Position numbers and translations under genes: made by a program
Shown here: positions 62,026 through 64,000 of the stretch, piece by piece
Layout: the number at the start of each line of letters is the position of its first letter
Numbering within the stretch: the first letter of the stretch is position 1
Notes under the pieces: model-generated
The model's database searches: none
Told to the model about the DNA's origin: nothing
The model's input: the letters and a program-made list of their open reading frames with translations, nothing else
Assembly (NCBI RefSeq): GCF_963678795.1
Contig: NZ_OY787453.1
Location: forward strand, 372,001-436,000
Length of the DNA: 64,000 nucleotides
Direction: 5' to 3'
Origin: an uncultured Methanoregula sp.
GTDB lineage: Archaea > Halobacteriota > Methanomicrobia > Methanomicrobiales > Methanospirillaceae

Positions 62026-63438
62026 CTAATATTTTGACCGGGAGAACAGACTCATGATTGCTGCAATTATCCGTGCCAGGAGGCCGGGGGATTCAGGCGC
62101 CCTGACCTGGGAGGAGCTCTTGACTGCAACCGGGCTCTCCTGGGTTTTTTGTGCCGGTTCTGTCCGTGATTTGCGGGTAATCCCGGATGATCCGGCTGCT
62201 TTTGGTGATCCCGTATCCGGTTCTTTTTGGGATGCCGGAACCTGTTGGACAGGTGGTAGTGGAGTCGTCCTCACCACCCCCCGTGGCTGCTCTTCCTGCC
62301 GTTCACGATTCCCTTGCGGGAGGACCGGGAACTGCGCCGGTATCGGGGAGGGGACCTCTTCTTCCGGCACGTTTTCCGGAATGGCTGTGTCAGGCTGCCG
62401 GGTATCGGGGATTATCGCTTCCATGGTATGGACAGGCCTCTTTCCCGGATCCGCATTCACGGGTTTTTCCGTTTTGTTTACATCATCCCTTTCCGGTTCA
62501 TGCTGAACCAGATTTGCCGGGCCGGTGACTGATCGTTCTGAAGACTTCCTCTCGTTCTCATTAACCTGCCGGTTCTCTGCCTTTGCCGGTACAACCGTTT
62601 CCGTCTCCCCGGAAGGATTGCCGGGTATCCCCCTGATCTCACGTTGTGGGGCTGTTTCCGGTGCCGGTGGATCATCCCGTATGATTGCCGGCCCCGGGCT
62701 GAGGATATCGTCCTGGAGCATGCCGGATAATCGCGGTCCCTCTATCTGCTGAGCATCCTCTCCTGCGGCTTCGGAACTCATCGGGCCCGGGACTGCATCC
62801 GTCTCACCTCCGGCAGTAACCAGGGCCTCACCCCTCTGCTGGATCTCTTCTGCAAGGATCATGTTCTTCCGGATGCGGGTTCCGATGATCTCAATTGACC
62901 TTTGGATCTCCCTGAGGTGAGTGTCATTGCGTTCGGTACTGAGCTGCTGCTCCATGTTGGAACAGAGGCCACGGTCCACTTCAATACTGGTCATGAGCCG
63001 GGCATACTCTTCGATCTCTTCGGTCTGGAGGCCGGCCTGTTTCCAGAGTACAAGGCTCCTGCGGCTTGCTTCCTTCCTTGAGAGAACCTTTGCGATGGTA
63101 TCCAGAAGGTTTCTCGGGCTTACGGGCTTTGTGATATATTCATCGATATACGGGTGATGAGTTTCGGCTTCGAAGGGGCTGATCTTTTTTGCCGAGAACA
63201 TAATGACCGGGATATGGCGGGTTGCCGGGTTCTCGCGGATACGCAGAAGCGTCTCCCAGCCATCCATGGGTTCCATGAGAATGTCAAGGATGATGATATC
63301 CGGAGTCTCTTTTTTTAAGATTTCCAGGCACATCTCCCCGCCGGAAGAGATGATCGTGCGATAATCTCTCTTCAGGATTGACGAAAGGCCCTCGGTAATG
63401 AAACTGCTGTCATCTACTACAAGAACCGTTTGTGTCAA
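62026..63438 (-). CDS. Response regulator with long disordered tail
   Basis: This 470-residue protein has a receiver domain at 3-120 (LVVDDSSFI, phospho-Asp in IIILDILMEP, SAKKI, KPVS), a helical region to about 215 (coiled-coil-like, ERNDTHLREIQRSIEIIGTRIRKN), and then a long Pro/Glu/Lys-rich segment of low complexity to about 440, ending in a hydrophobic ARIIAAIMSLFSRSKY tail. The tail may anchor it to the membrane. No kinase is near. Confidence 0.83.
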   Translation of the reverse strand: MTQTVLVVDDSSFITEGLSSILKRDYRTIISSGGEMCLEILKKETPDIIILDILMEPMDGWETLLRIRENPATRHIPVIMFSAKKISPFEAETHHPYIDEYITKPVSPRNLLDTIAKVLSRKEASRRSLVLWKQAGLQTEEIEEYARLMTSIEVDRGLCSNMEQQLSTERNDTHLREIQRSIEIIGTRIRKNMILAEEIQQRGEALVTAGGETDAVPGPMSSEAAGEDAQQIEGPRLSGMLQDDILSPGPAIIRDDPPAPETAPQREIRGIPGNPSGETETVVPAKAENRQVNENERKSSERSVTGPANLVQHEPERDDVNKTEKPVNADPGKRPVHTMEAIIPDTRQPDTAIPENVPEEEVPSPIPAQFPVLPQGNRERQEEQPRGVVRTTPLPPVQQVPASQKEPDTGSPKAAGSSGITRKSRTEPAQKTQESPVAVKSSSQVRAPESPGLLARIIAAIMSLFSRSKY

Positions 63439-63784
63439 TTCAATCTCTCGTTTATACTGGTTGTGGTTATTCCCAAAGACCGTGACAGCCCGGGATGCGC
63501 GAGTCTTCCTGTTTCATCCGGAGTCAGGTCCTTTAAACCGGTGATACCTTCCTGATGAGTTGACTGATCACGCCGGTGAGAAGATTGCCCTGCTGCAGTA
63601 GGACGGCAATATCATCAACGTTATTATATAATCTATTTCCATAACTCAAAATATTGTTGATACGTTCGCACCATCTCGTCCCATGCATTGTTATGTTCTG
63701 TCGTTTACCCCGCGATCTTTTTCTGATACCCGTCACGGTAAGTTTCATTCCACACCTGGCAACGGGGTTATCTGATGTAACGTC
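63439..63784. other. Intergenic region with AT-rich dyad, doubtful small frame
   Basis: This 346-bp region holds the promoter of the response regulator and the downstream side of the EndoQ-like gene. It includes an imperfect dyad ATCAACGTTATT (63615-63626) / AATATTGTTGAT (63649-63660) around a TATTATATAATC core. A 71-codon minus-strand frame at 63533-63748 is possible but has no family. Confidence 0.4.
63533..63748 (-). CDS. Doubtful small open frame
   Basis: This 71-codon ATG frame starts 37 bp after the EndoQ-like stop on the same strand. Its N-terminus is basic (GIRKRSRGKRQN) and the C-terminus amphipathic (VDDIAVLLQQGNLLTGVISQLI). I do not recognise it; it may be spurious. Confidence 0.25.
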   Translation of the reverse strand: MKLTVTGIRKRSRGKRQNITMHGTRWCERINNILSYGNRLYNNVDDIAVLLQQGNLLTGVISQLIRKVSPV

Positions 63785-64000
63785 TCATCCCAGCGAGAAC
63801 GTGCCGTACTTCCCGCCGCCGCCCGGATGCAGGGTCACCGTACCGTCCCGCAAAGCAGCGATGGCATCAGCCACTTTCGGGTGCACGGAACGGATCTCCG
63901 TAACGGGGATGTCGATGAGCACCGCGATCTCGTTGCCGAATGTTTCTATGAAGGAAGAATAGATCGCCCTGCACTTCTTCGTATTCGGTGAGGAGGCCCC
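63785..64000 (-). CDS. EndoQ-like PHP-domain nuclease, C-terminal part (cut by window edge)
   Basis: The frame is open from the window end to a TGA at 63785-63787, giving the last 71 residues. The sequence IETFGNEIAVLIDIPV and LRDGTVTLHPGGGGKYGTF matches the C-terminal region of the TIGR00375/EndoQ family, which cleaves DNA 5' to deaminated bases. The PHP catalytic domain lies outside. This call rests on a short tail. Confidence 0.6.
   Translation of the reverse strand, partial: GASSPNTKKCRAIYSSFIETFGNEIAVLIDIPVTEIRSVHPKVADAIAALRDGTVTLHPGGGGKYGTFSLG

Noticed and set aside
62054..62506. 150-codon open frame on the plus strand
   Set aside because: It mirrors the low-complexity tail of the response regulator on the minus strand and has no motif.

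Overview
The window looks like chromosome of a hydrogenotrophic methanogen of the order Methanomicrobiales, probably a relative of Methanoregula. This rests on methanogen-only genes (YcaO and TfuA for McrA thioglycine, DUF1890/DUF1894, F420H2 oxidase) and general archaeal genes (histone, RadA, FEN-1 with a PIP box, archaellin, diphthine synthase, heterodimer-like cis-prenyltransferases). Coding is dense and GC-rich, with many 4-bp ATGA overlaps and several short-leader TATA promoters. I saw no rRNA, tRNA, CRISPR array or insertion sequence.

Region 0-10 kb: the end of pyrG, guaA ATPase subunit, then argD-hisC-AK6 kinase-CDP-alcohol phosphatidyltransferase as one overlapping string, an AT-rich gap, two exported or membrane accessory proteins, and the divergent ycaO-tfuA pair. 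Region 10-24 kb: CAAX-type protease, fen, an archaeal presenilin homologue, a NOG1-like GTPase, CBS regulator, histone, PRC-barrel protein, and on the minus strand dapL-lysA-rpa and radA-pgp. This is followed by cutA-fdhD-DUF1890-DUF1894.

Region 24-37 kb: response regulator, HEAT-repeat protein, 2-oxoacid:ferredoxin oxidoreductase, membrane and secreted proteins, an ATPase/TOPRIM-like pair that resembles a defence or DNA-repair module, and a compact oxygen-defence cassette (rubredoxin, F420H2 oxidase, superoxide reductase) before a TrkH-type K+ channel.

Region 37-40 kb holds the most interesting locus: three overlapping genes for a NifH-like reductase and two short NifD/NifK-like proteins. 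They keep the Fe-S cysteines of the reductase and six cysteines placed like P-cluster ligands, yet the set differs from the one-subunit F430 enzyme CfbCD. Its substrate is unknown to me.

Region 40-64 kb: orphan archaellin, PAS protein, phosphoesterase, PEGA/transglutaminase-like protein, TMEM175-like channel, a leuC-leuD-leuB type operon, SIMPL protein, nusA-hisE, dphB with DUF357, a pair of RecA/KaiC-like proteins (one fused to a Ras-like GTPase), DtxR-feoB with two tandem palindromic operators, a catalytic and a degenerate cis-prenyltransferase subunit near each other, a radical SAM enzyme, a long response regulator, and the end of an EndoQ-like nuclease.
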